Both the position numbers and the translations under genes were made by a program. From Oscillospiraceae bacterium (GTDB taxonomy: Bacteria > Bacillota > Clostridia > Oscillospirales > Oscillospiraceae), in assembly GCA_017447645.1 (NCBI GenBank), contig JAFSNA010000112.1:1-41470 (forward strand): a stretch of 41,470 bases of DNA, written 5' to 3'. Positions 14,980-23,999 of the stretch are shown here, piece by piece; positions within the stretch are counted from its first letter, which is position 1; each line of letters starts with the position of its first letter. The notes below the pieces were generated by a model. It ran no database searches. It was not told the DNA's origin and saw nothing but the letters and a program-made list of their open reading frames with translations.

Positions 14980-16953
14980 TCACTTCTCTCCGCGCAGGCG
15001 GATGATCTCGTCACGCAGCTGCGCCGCGATCTCGTATTCGAGCATCTTCGCAGCCTTGCGCATCTTGTTTTCCAGGTCCTCGATCAACTCGCGCCTCTCG
15101 CGCTCGGTCATCTTCACGCCGCCGCGCTTCGCCGCGTCCTCCGCGGCCGAGGCCGAGGAGGAGATCTCCAGCAGCTCGCGCACGTCCTTGGTGATCGTCG
15201 TCGGCGTGATGCCGTGGGCCTCGTTGTAGGCGATCTGCTTTTGTCTGCGCCGGTTCGTCTCGTCGATGCAGGCGCGCATCGAGGGCGTGACGGTGTCGGC
15301 GTACATGATAACGAAGCTGTCGGCGTTTCGCGCCGCGCGGCCTACCGTTTGGATCAGGCTCGTCTCGCTGCGCAGGAAGCCCTCCTTGTCCGCGTCCAGG
15401 ATGGCCACCAGGCCGACCTCCGGGATATCGAGACCCTCGCGCAGCAGGTTGATGCCGACGAGCACGTCGAACTCGCCCAGGCGCAGATCGCGGATGATCT
15501 CCATGCGCTCGATCGTGCCGACGTCGCTGTGCATATAGCGGCAGCGGACGCCGGAGCCCGTCAGATACGACGAGAGCTCCTCGGCCATCCTTTTTGTCAG
15601 CGTCGTGACCAGCACGCGCTGCTTCTTTTCGATCTTGGCGTTGATCTCGCCTATCAGATCGTCGATTTGACCCTCGACCGGACGCACGAAGATCTCCGGA
15701 TCCAGCAGACCCGTCGGACGGATGACCTGCTCGGCGATCTGTCCGGCGCGTTCGCGTTCGTACTCGCCGGGCGTGGCGGAGACATAGATCACCTGGTCGA
15801 TCCTGCGGTTGAATTCCTCGAATTTCAGAGGGCGGTTGTCGAAGGCCGAGGGCAGGCGGAAACCGTACTCCACCAGGCTTTCCTTGCGGGCGCGGTCGCC
15901 GTTGTACATCGCGCGTACCTGCGGTACGGTCACGTGGCTCTCGTCGATGAAGAGCAGAAAGTCCTTCGGGAAATAGTCCATCAGCGTCATCGGCGCGCTC
16001 CCCGGCGCGCGGTTGGAGATCACGCGCGAATAGTTCTCGATCCCGCTGCAGTAGCCCAGCTCCTGGATCATTTCGATGTCGTAGTCCGTTCGCTGACGGA
16101 TGCGCTGCGCCTCGAGCAGCTTGTCGTGTGCCTTGAACCAGGCCTCTCGCTCGTCGCACTCCCTGCGGATGCGCCCGATGGCGGCGTCCAGCTTGTCCCG
16201 CGTCGTGACGTAGTGGCTCGCCGGGTAGATCGCAGCATGACTGAGATAACGGATCGGAACGCCCGTAACGACGTTGATCTCGCTGATGCGCTCGATCTCG
16301 TCGCCGAAGAACTCCACGCGGATCGCGCGGTCGTGCGCATAGGCCGGGAAGATCTCCACCGTGTCGCCGCGTACGCGGAACATGTTTCTGACGAAGGCGA
16401 TGTCGTTGCGCTCATAGCGGATCTCGACGAGGCGGCGCAGAAGATCGCCCATCTCCCAGCTCTGTCCGGGGCGCAGCGATACCGTCATCGAAGCAAAGTC
16501 GTCCGGTTCGCCGAGACCGTAGATGCAGCTGACCGAGCTGACGACGATCACGTCCCGCCGCTCGAGCAGCGAGCAGGTCGCGCTTATGCGGAGCCGGTCG
16601 ATCTCCTCGTTCGTGGAAGCGTCCTTTTCGATATAGGTGTCGGTGTGCGGGATATAGGCCTCGGGCTGGTAATAATCATAATAGGAGACGAAGTATTCCA
16701 CGGCGTTTTCGGGGAAGAATTCCTTGAACTCGCTGCACAGCTGCGCGGCCAGGGTCTTGTTGTGCGCCAGCACGAGCGTCGGGCGGTTGACGCGCGCGAT
16801 GACGTTCGCCATCGTGAAGGTCTTGCCCGAGCCGGTCACGCCGAGCAGCACCTGTTCGTCGAGACCGTTTTCCAGTCCCGCGACAAGCGCGTCGATCGCC
16901 TCCGGCTGGTCGCCGGTCGGCTGATAGGGTGATACGAGTTTGAAGGCGTCCAT
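14980..16953 (-). CDS. uvrB: Excinuclease ABC subunit B
   Basis: A 657-residue damage-verifying helicase of nucleotide excision repair, partner of UvrA and UvrC (not in this window). Walker [18 protein letters not shown] at about 37-52; the beta-hairpin region with [12 protein letters not shown]; helicase motifs [36 protein letters not shown] and [11 protein letters not shown]; and a C-terminal UvrC-binding UVR motif ([20 protein letters not shown]). Length is normal. ATG at 16953 has CGGAGAG upstream. First gene of the repair/tRNA-modification run, with its own strong promoter. Confidence 0.97.
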   Translation of the reverse strand: MDAFKLVSPYQPTGDQPEAIDALVAGLENGLDEQVLLGVTGSGKTFTMANVIARVNRPTLVLAHNKTLAAQLCSEFKEFFPENAVEYFVSYYDYYQPEAYIPHTDTYIEKDASTNEEIDRLRISATCSLLERRDVIVVSSVSCIYGLGEPDDFASMTVSLRPGQSWEMGDLLRRLVEIRYERNDIAFVRNMFRVRGDTVEIFPAYAHDRAIRVEFFGDEIERISEINVVTGVPIRYLSHAAIYPASHYVTTRDKLDAAIGRIRRECDEREAWFKAHDKLLEAQRIRQRTDYDIEMIQELGYCSGIENYSRVISNRAPGSAPMTLMDYFPKDFLLFIDESHVTVPQVRAMYNGDRARKESLVEYGFRLPSAFDNRPLKFEEFNRRIDQVIYVSATPGEYERERAGQIAEQVIRPTGLLDPEIFVRPVEGQIDDLIGEINAKIEKKQRVLVTTLTKRMAEELSSYLTGSGVRCRYMHSDVGTIERMEIIRDLRLGEFDVLVGINLLREGLDIPEVGLVAILDADKEGFLRSETSLIQTVGRAARNADSFVIMYADTVTPSMRACIDETNRRRQKQIAYNEAHGITPTTITKDVRELLEISSSASAAEDAAKRGGVKMTERERRELIEDLENKMRKAAKMLEYEIAAQLRDEIIRLRGEK

Positions 16954-16985
16954 ACTCTCTCCGTGAAAAGCGTTTTAACTTGTTT

Positions 16986-17014
16986 ATTATATCACCTGGG
17001 ACGATACTTCTCAA
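16986..17014 (-). promoter_or_regulatory. Promoter of uvrB and the genes behind it
   Basis: TTGAGA (17014-17009), a 17-base spacer and TATAAT (16991-16986) preceded by TGA (extended -10). It lies 32 bases before the uvrB ATG. I see no clear LexA/DinR site (GAACN4GTTC type) over it. Confidence 0.75.
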
Positions 17015-17066
17015 CAGCGTTTGCAGAAAGTTTTTCCTCCTCTTCCGCCCGGCGCTGCGGTTTTTG

Positions 17067-17096
17067 TGGACAGGAGCGCTTGCAGTGTGGTAAGAT
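17067..17096 (+). promoter_or_regulatory. Predicted promoter of the PAP2 gene
   Basis: TGGACA (17067-17072), an 18-base spacer and TAAGAT (17091-17096), 28 bases before the ATG. Moderate match; it is divergent from the uvrB promoter. Confidence 0.45.
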
Positions 17097-17124
17097 GTGA
17101 AAAAAAGAAAGGACACTCCGTTTC

Positions 17125-17766
17125 ATGGTCGAAACAGCCTCGGCGCTGTGGATCAACAGCGTCTTTGCCGAATTTGACGCCGCCGTCACCATCGCGATAC
17201 ACCGTCTTTACGACATCGGCGGCGGCTTCTTTACGCCTCTCTTCGAGTTTATTTCCATCCTGGGCAAGGGCGGCGCCTTTCTGATCGTTCTCTCCCTTCT
17301 GCTCACCTTATACAAACCCACGAGACGCTTCGGCACGGCGATGTGCCTGGGCCTGCTTCTCGGCGCGCTGGTGACGAACTGCTGTCTGAAGATCGTCATC
17401 GCCCGCGCGCGGCCCTATACGGACGAGAGCAGCATCTATTATCGGTTCTGGCAGCTGGTCGGCATGCACACCGAGAGCGACAAGAGCTTCCCCTCCGGCC
17501 ACACGACGGCCGCCTTCGGCGCCTGTACGCCGGTGTTTCTGATCGGGAAGAAGAAATGGAGCTGGACGGCTCTGCTCTTCGGGGTGCTGATGGGCGTCGC
17601 GCGCATCTATCTGTGCGTTCACTTCCCCTCGGACGTGGTCGCGGGCTTCCTTGTCGGGATGCTTGCGGGCTGCACGGCGGTGATCATTGCCGCAAAGCTG
17701 CCGGCGAAGTGGTATGAGATGGACTTTTTCAAAAGAAAGGCGGGGGCACACGAATGTTCGGATTAG
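17125..17766 (+). CDS. PAP2 family membrane phosphatase
   Basis: A 213-residue integral membrane protein with about five to six membrane segments. The three PAP2 catalytic motifs are complete: KIVIARARP (KxxxxxxRP, near residue 91), FPSGHT (near 127) and ARIYLCVHFPSD (the SRxxxxxHxxxD type with Ala in place of Ser, near 156). Members act on lipid phosphates such as undecaprenyl diphosphate (BcrC type) or phosphatidylglycerol phosphate; which one cannot be said. An unrelated undecaprenyl diphosphatase, uppP, is also in this window. AAAGGA lies 11 bases before the ATG. The end overlaps the next gene by 13 bases. Confidence 0.88.
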   Translation: MVETASALWINSVFAEFDAAVTIAIHRLYDIGGGFFTPLFEFISILGKGGAFLIVLSLLLTLYKPTRRFGTAMCLGLLLGALVTNCCLKIVIARARPYTDESSIYYRFWQLVGMHTESDKSFPSGHTTAAFGACTPVFLIGKKKWSWTALLFGVLMGVARIYLCVHFPSDVVAGFLVGMLAGCTAVIIAAKLPAKWYEMDFFKRKAGAHECSD

Positions 17767-18149
17767 GAAGGATCCGGCTGCGCGGCGTCGACAGGAAATA
17801 TATCACCGACGAGGCGCATGTCGAGGATTATAAAAGCGCTCCGGCCATCGGCCGCGTGCGCTTCGGCTCGCTATGCTTCTATTACCGCGATCTCGGCGTG
17901 AAATACTTCGTCCCCTACGACTATATCGAGCGCGCCTTCATCCGCATCAGCGAGACCCAGCCGGACGACAGCCCCGCCTACTATTATTACCGGCTGATCC
18001 TCGTGCACGGGGAAAATGAGTTTGCAAACCTGATCTTCAGCAAAGAAGAGGAGGCGGACGAGGCGCTGGCTCGTCTGAGCGAGCGCGCGCCGGATATGGC
18101 GGTGGGCTACGTCCCGCCCCCAGGCGGGAAAAAGCCGAGCTTCCGCTGA
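17754..18149 (+). CDS. Small protein of unknown function, paralogue of the gene at 32110
   Basis: A 131-residue soluble protein, function unknown. Its middle and end (GSLCFYYRDLGVKYFVPY, IERAFIRISE, YYRLILVHGENEF, EEEADEALARLSERAP) match position by position the 120-residue protein at 32110 (GSLGVYYRDGFRIKYVPY, LERAFIRVQE, YFRLVLVVGGREW), at roughly one-third identity by eye. The pattern suggests several beta strands followed by a C-terminal helix. The start overlaps the end of the PAP2 gene, so the two are co-transcribed. The C-end (PPPGGKKPSFR) is likely flexible. Confidence 0.85.
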   Translation: MFGLGRIRLRGVDRKYITDEAHVEDYKSAPAIGRVRFGSLCFYYRDLGVKYFVPYDYIERAFIRISETQPDDSPAYYYYRLILVHGENEFANLIFSKEEEADEALARLSERAPDMAVGYVPPPGGKKPSFR

Positions 18150-18155
18150 TACAAA

Positions 18156-18187
18156 AAGGATCGTCATCCGAAAGGATGGCGATCCTT
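18156..18187. terminator. Bidirectional terminator between the 17754 gene and rqcH
   Basis: A 14-base stem (AAGGATCGTCATCC / GGATGGCGATCCTT with one G-U pair) closed by a GAAA loop, followed by TTATTTTTT on the plus strand and with A-rich sequence in front, so it can act for both converging genes. Confidence 0.9.
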
Positions 18188-19904
18188 ATTTTTTCAGCTT
18201 TTCCGCAAGCTCCTCGCTCGCCTCGGCCATGAGCGTGACGTAATCGGTGTAGAGCACCGCCCCGGGGAGCGCGCCCGCGGGCTTTTTGACGCAGCGGACC
18301 TGGGTACAGTCCACGGGGATCCTGCCCGCTTCCCTGCCCTGGGAATACCACGCGGCCAGCGAGGCCGCCTCCTCCAGGGTCCTCTCCGGCGCTTCGAGTC
18401 CGTCTGTGCGCAGGATCACATGACTGCCGTGGATGCGCTGGGTATGCAGCCAGAGGTCCGTCCTGCGGGCTGTTCGGAAGGTGAGCTCGTCGTTTTGGAT
18501 GTTGCTGCGGCCGACCAGGATCTCAAATCCGTCCGAGGAAAGGAAACGCAGCGGAGCCTGCGGCTTGGCGCGGTCTTTCTTCCCGCCGCGCTGTTTTTTC
18601 AGATAACCCGTCTGCAGGAGCTCGTGCCGGATGTCGGCGAGGTCGCGCTCGGTCTCGGCGCGCTCGATCTCGTCGAGCACGGTCGCGAGATATTCGCGCT
18701 GCCTCTCGCCCTCGGCGATCAGCACCGTCAGATGTTCCTGCGCGGCCTTCTTGCGCGAAAAGTCCTTATAGAGCGCGGCGGCGTTCTGCTGCGGCGTCTT
18801 GAGCGGATCGAGCGGGATGCGGATCTCGGGGCTGCCCTCGGAAAAATAATCCTCGCAAACAAGCTCGCCCTGGCCCTTTTTCATGCGGTAGATATTGGCG
18901 GTGATCAGCTCGGCGCGGCGCCGGAGCTCTTCGCGTCCGGCCGTATCGGAAAGCTCCTTTTTCTGTACGGCAAGCTTGCGATCCAGGCGCTCGCAGGCTC
19001 CCTTCACGCTGCGCAGCAGCTCGCGCGAGCGCCGTTTGCGGCTCTCCTCCCGGTCGCGCCGCGCGTAGAACGCGTCCAGAAGGGAGGAAAAATCCTCAAA
19101 GCGCTCCGTCTGCGTGCCGGGTCCGTACTGGTTGATCGCCATGAAGCTGAAATCACGCGGCATGCCGTCAAAGCTGACGAGCGTGGGGACAAGTTCTCCG
19201 GCAGCGACGGTCTCGCGCAGAGCGAAGGCGTTTTCTTTCAACAGCTCCGTATCGCCGCGGCTGCGGAAGGCAAGCTCGCGGCAGATCAGCGGCGAAAGCC
19301 CCGAGAAGCGGCTCAGCAGCTCACGGTCGAGCTCCGCGCCGTTTTCGATCGCCTCCAGACACGCGGCAAGCTCTTCGTCCGCGCAGCCGAAAAAGGGCGT
19401 TTTCTCCTGCCTGGGCGGCAGGCGGTAGAGCATGCCGGGCAGCATGCCCCGTCCTTCTCCGCCGTACTCCATGCGCCGCAGACAGTCGATGATGCGGCCG
19501 TCCTGACCGACGAGCACGATGTTCGCACTGCGGCCGATCAGTTCGACAGCCAGGGTCTTTTCGCTCTCGTCGCCCATTTCGTCCCTCGCGGCGAGCCGGA
19601 AAAGCAGCATGCGCTCCATCTCTGGCTGTTCGATCCGGCGGATGCGCGCGCCGATGAGGTGCTTGCGCAGCAGCATGCAAAACATCGGCGGCTCGGCCGG
19701 GTTTTCAAAGCTCTGTGCGGTAAAATGCACGCGCGCTCCCGAAACGGAGGCGCTGAGGAGCAGCCGGCGGCTGCCCTCGCCGGTGTACAGCGTGAGCAGC
19801 AGCACTTCCTTTTCCGGCTGCTGCACGCGGTCGATCCGCGCGCCCTCGGCGCAGCTTCGCAGCTCCTGCGTCAGGCCGTGCAGCGTTACGGCGTCAAGCG
19901 GCAT
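18186..19904 (-). CDS. rqcH: Ribosome quality control protein RqcH (NFACT family)
   Basis: A 572-residue protein of the NFACT/Rqc2 family, once called fibronectin-binding protein A. RqcH binds split 50S subunits with stalled peptidyl-tRNA and directs alanine tailing. Seen: the NFACT-N domain (about 1-180; MPLDAVTLHGLTQELRSC, PPMFCMLLRKHLIGARI), a helical middle with coiled coils (about 260-430), and the NFACT-R domain (about 450-560; FEILVGRSNIQNDELTFR, DLWLHTQRIHGSHVILR), all typical. At positions 97-98 it has Glu-Arg where B. subtilis RqcH has Asp97-Arg98. AAAGGAG precedes the ATG. It follows mrnC by 3 bases. Confidence 0.94.
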   Translation of the reverse strand: MPLDAVTLHGLTQELRSCAEGARIDRVQQPEKEVLLLTLYTGEGSRRLLLSASVSGARVHFTAQSFENPAEPPMFCMLLRKHLIGARIRRIEQPEMERMLLFRLAARDEMGDESEKTLAVELIGRSANIVLVGQDGRIIDCLRRMEYGGEGRGMLPGMLYRLPPRQEKTPFFGCADEELAACLEAIENGAELDRELLSRFSGLSPLICRELAFRSRGDTELLKENAFALRETVAAGELVPTLVSFDGMPRDFSFMAINQYGPGTQTERFEDFSSLLDAFYARRDREESRKRRSRELLRSVKGACERLDRKLAVQKKELSDTAGREELRRRAELITANIYRMKKGQGELVCEDYFSEGSPEIRIPLDPLKTPQQNAAALYKDFSRKKAAQEHLTVLIAEGERQREYLATVLDEIERAETERDLADIRHELLQTGYLKKQRGGKKDRAKPQAPLRFLSSDGFEILVGRSNIQNDELTFRTARRTDLWLHTQRIHGSHVILRTDGLEAPERTLEEAASLAAWYSQGREAGRIPVDCTQVRCVKKPAGALPGAVLYTDYVTLMAEASEELAEKLKK

Positions 19905-19907
19905 CTC

Positions 19908-20324
19908 TCAGCTCTCCTTTTCCGCGGGAGCGCCGCTGAGGATCGCAAACAGCTCGTTCAGCCGCTCCGTCCTGCCCTGGAGATACAGCCAGCCGAAGAG
20001 CGCCTCCAAAGCCGTCGCAGCGTGGTATTCCCCGACGTTTGCGGCGTGCGGGACGGAATTCACGTGTGTGTTGCGCCCGCGGCGGTAGATCGCGCTCTCC
20101 TCCTCATCCAGATACGGCAGGATGCGCTCCGCCGCCCGCGCCTGGGCCGGAGCGTTCACGCGCGCGGTCGTACGCCTGTGCAGCTCCTGCGCGGCGGTAT
20201 GCCCCTCCGCGCACAGCGACGCGCGCGTCATCAGTTCATAGACCGCGTCGCCGATATGCGCCAGGCCCAGCATGCTGACCGCGCCCAGCGCGGCGGGGCT
20301 CATGTCCGGTTTGAAATAATCCAT
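19908..20324 (-). CDS. mrnC: Mini-ribonuclease 3
   Basis: A 138-residue RNase III-like catalytic domain without a double-stranded RNA-binding domain. In B. subtilis Mini-III trims both ends of 23S rRNA precursor. Seen: LGLAHIGDAVYELMTR (the D in GDAVYE is part of the active centre), RRGRNTHVNSVPHAANVGEYHAATALEALFGWLYL in pieces (RRGRN; YHAATALEALFGWLYL), as usual for the family. It is followed 3 bases later by rqcH, so rRNA maturation and ribosome rescue sit in one unit. Confidence 0.93.
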   Translation of the reverse strand: MDYFKPDMSPAALGAVSMLGLAHIGDAVYELMTRASLCAEGHTAAQELHRRTTARVNAPAQARAAERILPYLDEEESAIYRRGRNTHVNSVPHAANVGEYHAATALEALFGWLYLQGRTERLNELFAILSGAPAEKES

Positions 20325-20346
20325 ACGATCACTCTCTTGAAAGGCA

Positions 20347-20373
20347 AAAAGGGCGTATCGACAACGCCCTTTT
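20347..20373 (-). terminator. Terminator of the ftsK gene
   Basis: A 10-base stem AAAAGGGCGT / ACGCCCTTTT (20347-20356 with 20364-20373), followed on the minus strand by T residues, 4 bases past the ftsK stop. Confidence 0.85.
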
Positions 20374-20377
20374 CCCG

Positions 20378-23029
20378 TTATTCGTCTTCGTCCTCGTTCA
20401 TCTCTGCGGCGAGGGCCAGATCACTGTCGGAGGCGATGCCGAGCTGCGCCTGGATCTCGAGCCAGCCGTTCCTGTCGACCAGCACGCTGCGCGGCTTGGC
20501 GCCCTCGTAAGGGCCGACGATGCCGAGCTCCTCCATCTGGTCGACGATGCGCGCGGCGCGGGAATAGCCCAGCTTGACGCGGCGCTGCAGCATGGAGACG
20601 GAGCACTGTCTGGTCTCGAGGATCGCCTCGACCGCCTGCGGCAGCATCTCGTCGTAGTCGCCCGCGGACGATCCGCTCTCTTCCTCGCGGCCCTTGTCCT
20701 TGGAGCTGTCCTTGCTCTGCTCGGCGCGCGACATGTATTCGCCGATTTCCTGGTTGTTCTCGGGCTTGGCGCCGGGGTTGTTTTCCTTGATGAACTCGAT
20801 CACGCGCTCGCGCTCCTCGTCCGAGACGAAGGCGCCCTGCACGCGCGTGGGCTTGCCAGCGCCGAGCGGAGAATAGAGCATGTCGCCCATGCCGACCAGC
20901 TTTTCCGCGCCGCTCTGATCCATGATGATGCGGCTCTCCATCGCGGAGGAGACCGCAAAGGCGATGCGCGAGGGGATGTTGGCCTTCATCAGACCCGTGA
21001 TGACGTCTGCCGAGGGGCGCTGGGTCGCCACGACGAGGTGCATGCCCGCGGCGCGGCCCATCTGGGCGACACGGCAGATGCTTTCCTCGACCTCCTTGGC
21101 GGCGATCATCATGAGGTCTGCCAGCTCGTCGATCACGACCACGACCTGGGCCAGCTTTTCCTCGCCCGTGATCTCGCAGTGGCGGTTATAGCCGTCGATG
21201 TCGCGCACGCCCGCTTCGGAGAACAGGCGGTAGCGCTTGAGCATCTCGACGACGGCCCACTGCAGCGCGCCGGCGGCCTTTTTCGGCTCGGTCACGACGG
21301 GGGTGAGCATGTGAGGGATGCCGCTGTAAATGCCGAGCTCGACCATCTTCGGGTCGATCATGATGAACTTGACCTCGTCGGGCCGGGCCTTGTACAGCAG
21401 GCTCAGGATCAGCGAGTTCATGCATACCGACTTGCCGGAGCCGGTCGTTCCGGCGATCAGCATGTGCGGGAGCTTGGCGATGTTGCCGACGATGCAGTCC
21501 CCGCCGATGTCCTTGCCGACGGCGAAGGACAGCTTCGACTTGGCCGTCTGGAAGCGCTGCGATTCAAGGATCGTGCGCAGATATACGGTGCTGACGATCT
21601 TGTTCGGCACCTCGATGCCGACGGTGGAGATCTTTTCGGGGATCGGCGCGATGCGCACGTTGATCACGCCGAGAGCCAGCGCCAGATCGCCCGCCAGATT
21701 CGTCACGCGCGAGAGCTTGACGCCCTGCTCGAGCTCAAAATCATAGCGTGTGACCGTGGGTCCGCGGATCACGCCGACGACGGAGGCGTTGATGCCGAAG
21801 CTGCGGATCGCATTCTCCAGCCGTTCGCGGTTGAGCGTGATCTCGTCCCGCGCGTCGGAGCTGCCGGCGATCCCGGCGCTGAGGAGCTCAAGCGGCGGGA
21901 AAACATACTCGTCCGCCGCGTCGGCGTCCGGCTTGATCGGCAGCGCGGCATTTTCCTTTTCTTTTTCGGGCTCTGCGCGTTTGCTCTTTTCTTTTTTCGG
22001 GGGGTCAGAGATCTCGGCCGCTACGGGAACGCTCGGACTGACCTTAACGGTCTTCGGCGCCTTTCCGTCCGCACGGTACTCGGTCCAGTTGTCGCCTATA
22101 TCGCGGCCCACGAGAGCGGGTTTGGTCTCCGCAGTCTCGTCCGGCTCTTCCCTGAGCTCGGCCGCGCCCTTGCGGCGTACCTTGGCGCGTGTGGTCCTGG
22201 ACGTGAAGCTCTGGTCAGGCAGATCGTCCAGCTGGCCGACCGTAAGAGGCTCGCCCTCCTCACCGATCGGGATGTCCTTGGAGTCGGAATATGTACGGAT
22301 CTTCGGCGCCGGAGACGTCGCCACACGCGGATCGGTGACGCGCTGGGGACGGATGGACCGCTTCTCCTGCGGCGCCCTCTCCTGCACGGCGATCTCCTCT
22401 TCCGCATAATCCTCGGGATCATAAGGCACGCTTGCGCGCTCCTTGACTCTTCGGAAGGACGCGGCGATGTCATAGTCGACCGCCTTGATCGCGAAAATGA
22501 TGAACAGGACGATAAACAGGATATAGGCGATCGGGACAGGAAATCCGACTTTGCTTGTGAGCAGCGTGCTCAGCACGCCGACCGCGCCGCCGTTTCTCTT
22601 CTGCAGTCCTTCGCGGTACAGCATGGACAGATACTGCGTCGAGCCGTCGAAGGTATAGGTCCGGGTCAGATTTGCGATATTGGAGAACAGGAACGGCAGC
22701 AGAAGGGCGGAGACGAGCCGGAAGGTCACGGGGCGTCCGTGATGGAAGATCAGCGTCCATGACGCGATCAGCAGGGCCGGGACCAGGATGTAGCAGCCTA
22801 CTCCGAAAAGGCCCAGCATCACGTCCATGAATTGGCCGATAATGGTCTCTTTATCGGTGAAAAAGCCCGCGATGACTACGATGGCGAGAAGCAGACAGAA
22901 GATGCCTCCGATCTCGCGCCGCATCGGCGGAGCCTGTTTTTCCTTTTCGGCCGCCGGAGCGCGCGACGGTTTACCGCCGCCCTTCGGGGCTGCCGTCTTC
23001 TTTTTCGCGCCTTTGGAACTGTTAGCCAT
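20378..23029 (-). CDS. ftsK: DNA translocase FtsK/SpoIIIE
   Basis: An 883-residue septal DNA pump. N-terminal Lys/Ala-rich tail, then four membrane segments (about residues 38-190), a long low-complexity linker (about 195-380), and the motor: LPHMLIAGTTGSGKSVCMNS (Walker A), VVVIDELADLMM (Walker B), LVVATQRPSADVITGLMKAN, and SRIIMDQSGAEKLVGMGDML. The C-terminal gamma domain (QAVEAILETRQCSVSMLQRR, then YSRAARIVDQMEELG) reads KOPS/SRS sequences. In spore formers this type moves the chromosome into the forespore; one protein may also serve division. AAAGGA precedes the ATG. uppP lies 46 bases upstream. Confidence 0.95.
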   Translation of the reverse strand: MANSSKGAKKKTAAPKGGGKPSRAPAAEKEKQAPPMRREIGGIFCLLLAIVVIAGFFTDKETIIGQFMDVMLGLFGVGCYILVPALLIASWTLIFHHGRPVTFRLVSALLLPFLFSNIANLTRTYTFDGSTQYLSMLYREGLQKRNGGAVGVLSTLLTSKVGFPVPIAYILFIVLFIIFAIKAVDYDIAASFRRVKERASVPYDPEDYAEEEIAVQERAPQEKRSIRPQRVTDPRVATSPAPKIRTYSDSKDIPIGEEGEPLTVGQLDDLPDQSFTSRTTRAKVRRKGAAELREEPDETAETKPALVGRDIGDNWTEYRADGKAPKTVKVSPSVPVAAEISDPPKKEKSKRAEPEKEKENAALPIKPDADAADEYVFPPLELLSAGIAGSSDARDEITLNRERLENAIRSFGINASVVGVIRGPTVTRYDFELEQGVKLSRVTNLAGDLALALGVINVRIAPIPEKISTVGIEVPNKIVSTVYLRTILESQRFQTAKSKLSFAVGKDIGGDCIVGNIAKLPHMLIAGTTGSGKSVCMNSLILSLLYKARPDEVKFIMIDPKMVELGIYSGIPHMLTPVVTEPKKAAGALQWAVVEMLKRYRLFSEAGVRDIDGYNRHCEITGEEKLAQVVVVIDELADLMMIAAKEVEESICRVAQMGRAAGMHLVVATQRPSADVITGLMKANIPSRIAFAVSSAMESRIIMDQSGAEKLVGMGDMLYSPLGAGKPTRVQGAFVSDEERERVIEFIKENNPGAKPENNQEIGEYMSRAEQSKDSSKDKGREEESGSSAGDYDEMLPQAVEAILETRQCSVSMLQRRVKLGYSRAARIVDQMEELGIVGPYEGAKPRSVLVDRNGWLEIQAQLGIASDSDLALAAEMNEDEDE

Positions 23030-23075
23030 TACGAATTCCTTTCGTGAATAAAATGCATCGGGAACGATCTTTTTC

Positions 23076-23909
23076 TCAGAAGATCACGGTAAGAATGATG
23101 CTCAGTACGCCGACGACCCAGCAATAATAGGCGAAGCCGCCGAATTTGCCTTTATCGGCGATGCGCTTGAGCAGACTGATCGAAGCGATGCCGGTAAGGA
23201 TCGCCACGACCGTTCCGACCAGATAGGCCGGCAGACAGGACCAGTCGACCCCGTTTTTGATCGCCTTGGCAAAGGCGAGGATGTTTGCGCCGAGCACGGC
23301 CGGAAGCGAAAGCAGGAAGGAGAACTTCACGGCGAAATCGCGCCGCAGCCCGGTGGCAAGGCCCGCGGTGATCGTGGTGCCGGAGCGGGAAAGGCCCGGG
23401 ATCGTGGCCACGGCCTGGCACAGGCCGATGATCACGGCGTCGAGCAGGCCCATGTTCCGCTCGGTCTTTCTCCCCTGGGACATCTTGTCGGCTATGTAGA
23501 GGATGCAGCCCGTGAGGATCAGCATGACGCCGATGAACACGCTTTTATAGTATAAGCCCTCCAGCATGTCGTTTATCGGCAGAATCAGAAACAGCGGCAG
23601 CGTGCCGACGACGATCATGAGAAACAGCCGCGCCGCGGGGTAGCGCTCTCTGCGCTCGCCGCCGAGCGGGCCGACGTGCACGAAGCCGAGCACCTCGTAA
23701 AACATCTGGACGATGTCCTGCCAATAGACGACGCACACCGAGAACAGCGTGCCGAGATGCAGCAGCACGTCGAAGAACAGGTGCCCGTCCTCCGTCGTGG
23801 TCATTTTGAAGAGATTGTTGAGGATGGACAGATGGCCCGAAGAGGAGATGGGCAGAAACTCGGCCACGCCCTGGACAAGACCGAGTATGATCGCGTTGAG
23901 AACAGTCAT
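23076..23909 (-). CDS. uppP: Undecaprenyl-diphosphate phosphatase UppP (BacA)
   Basis: A 277-residue membrane enzyme that removes one phosphate from undecaprenyl diphosphate, recycling the lipid carrier of peptidoglycan synthesis and giving some bacitracin tolerance. Seen: ILGLVQGVAEFLPISSSGHL at the start with the essential Glu and Ser-rich motif, and QAVATIPGLSRSGTTITAGL with the second catalytic block. About seven to eight membrane segments. Length is normal. Its own promoter lies at 23942-23970. Confidence 0.96.
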   Translation of the reverse strand: MTVLNAIILGLVQGVAEFLPISSSGHLSILNNLFKMTTTEDGHLFFDVLLHLGTLFSVCVVYWQDIVQMFYEVLGFVHVGPLGGERRERYPAARLFLMIVVGTLPLFLILPINDMLEGLYYKSVFIGVMLILTGCILYIADKMSQGRKTERNMGLLDAVIIGLCQAVATIPGLSRSGTTITAGLATGLRRDFAVKFSFLLSLPAVLGANILAFAKAIKNGVDWSCLPAYLVGTVVAILTGIASISLLKRIADKGKFGGFAYYCWVVGVLSIILTVIF

Positions 23910-23941
23910 CCTATGACCCCCATGATCTATTTAACTTAGTT

Positions 23942-23970
23942 ATTTTATCACAGTTTTCAGCATAAAACAA
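23942..23970 (-). promoter_or_regulatory. Predicted promoter of uppP-ftsK
   Basis: TTGTTT (23970-23965), a 17-base spacer and TAAAAT (23947-23942) with TGA before it (extended -10), 32 bases before the uppP ATG. Confidence 0.55.
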
Positions 23971-23999
23971 GGCCTTTGAAGAATATTACGTAAACCTTT

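Noticed and set aside
11924-16932. Very long open frames on the plus strand opposite polA and uvrB.
   Set aside because: They mirror strong coding sequence on the minus strand in GC-rich DNA, have no ribosome sites or motifs, and give Arg/Asp/His-rich nonsense.
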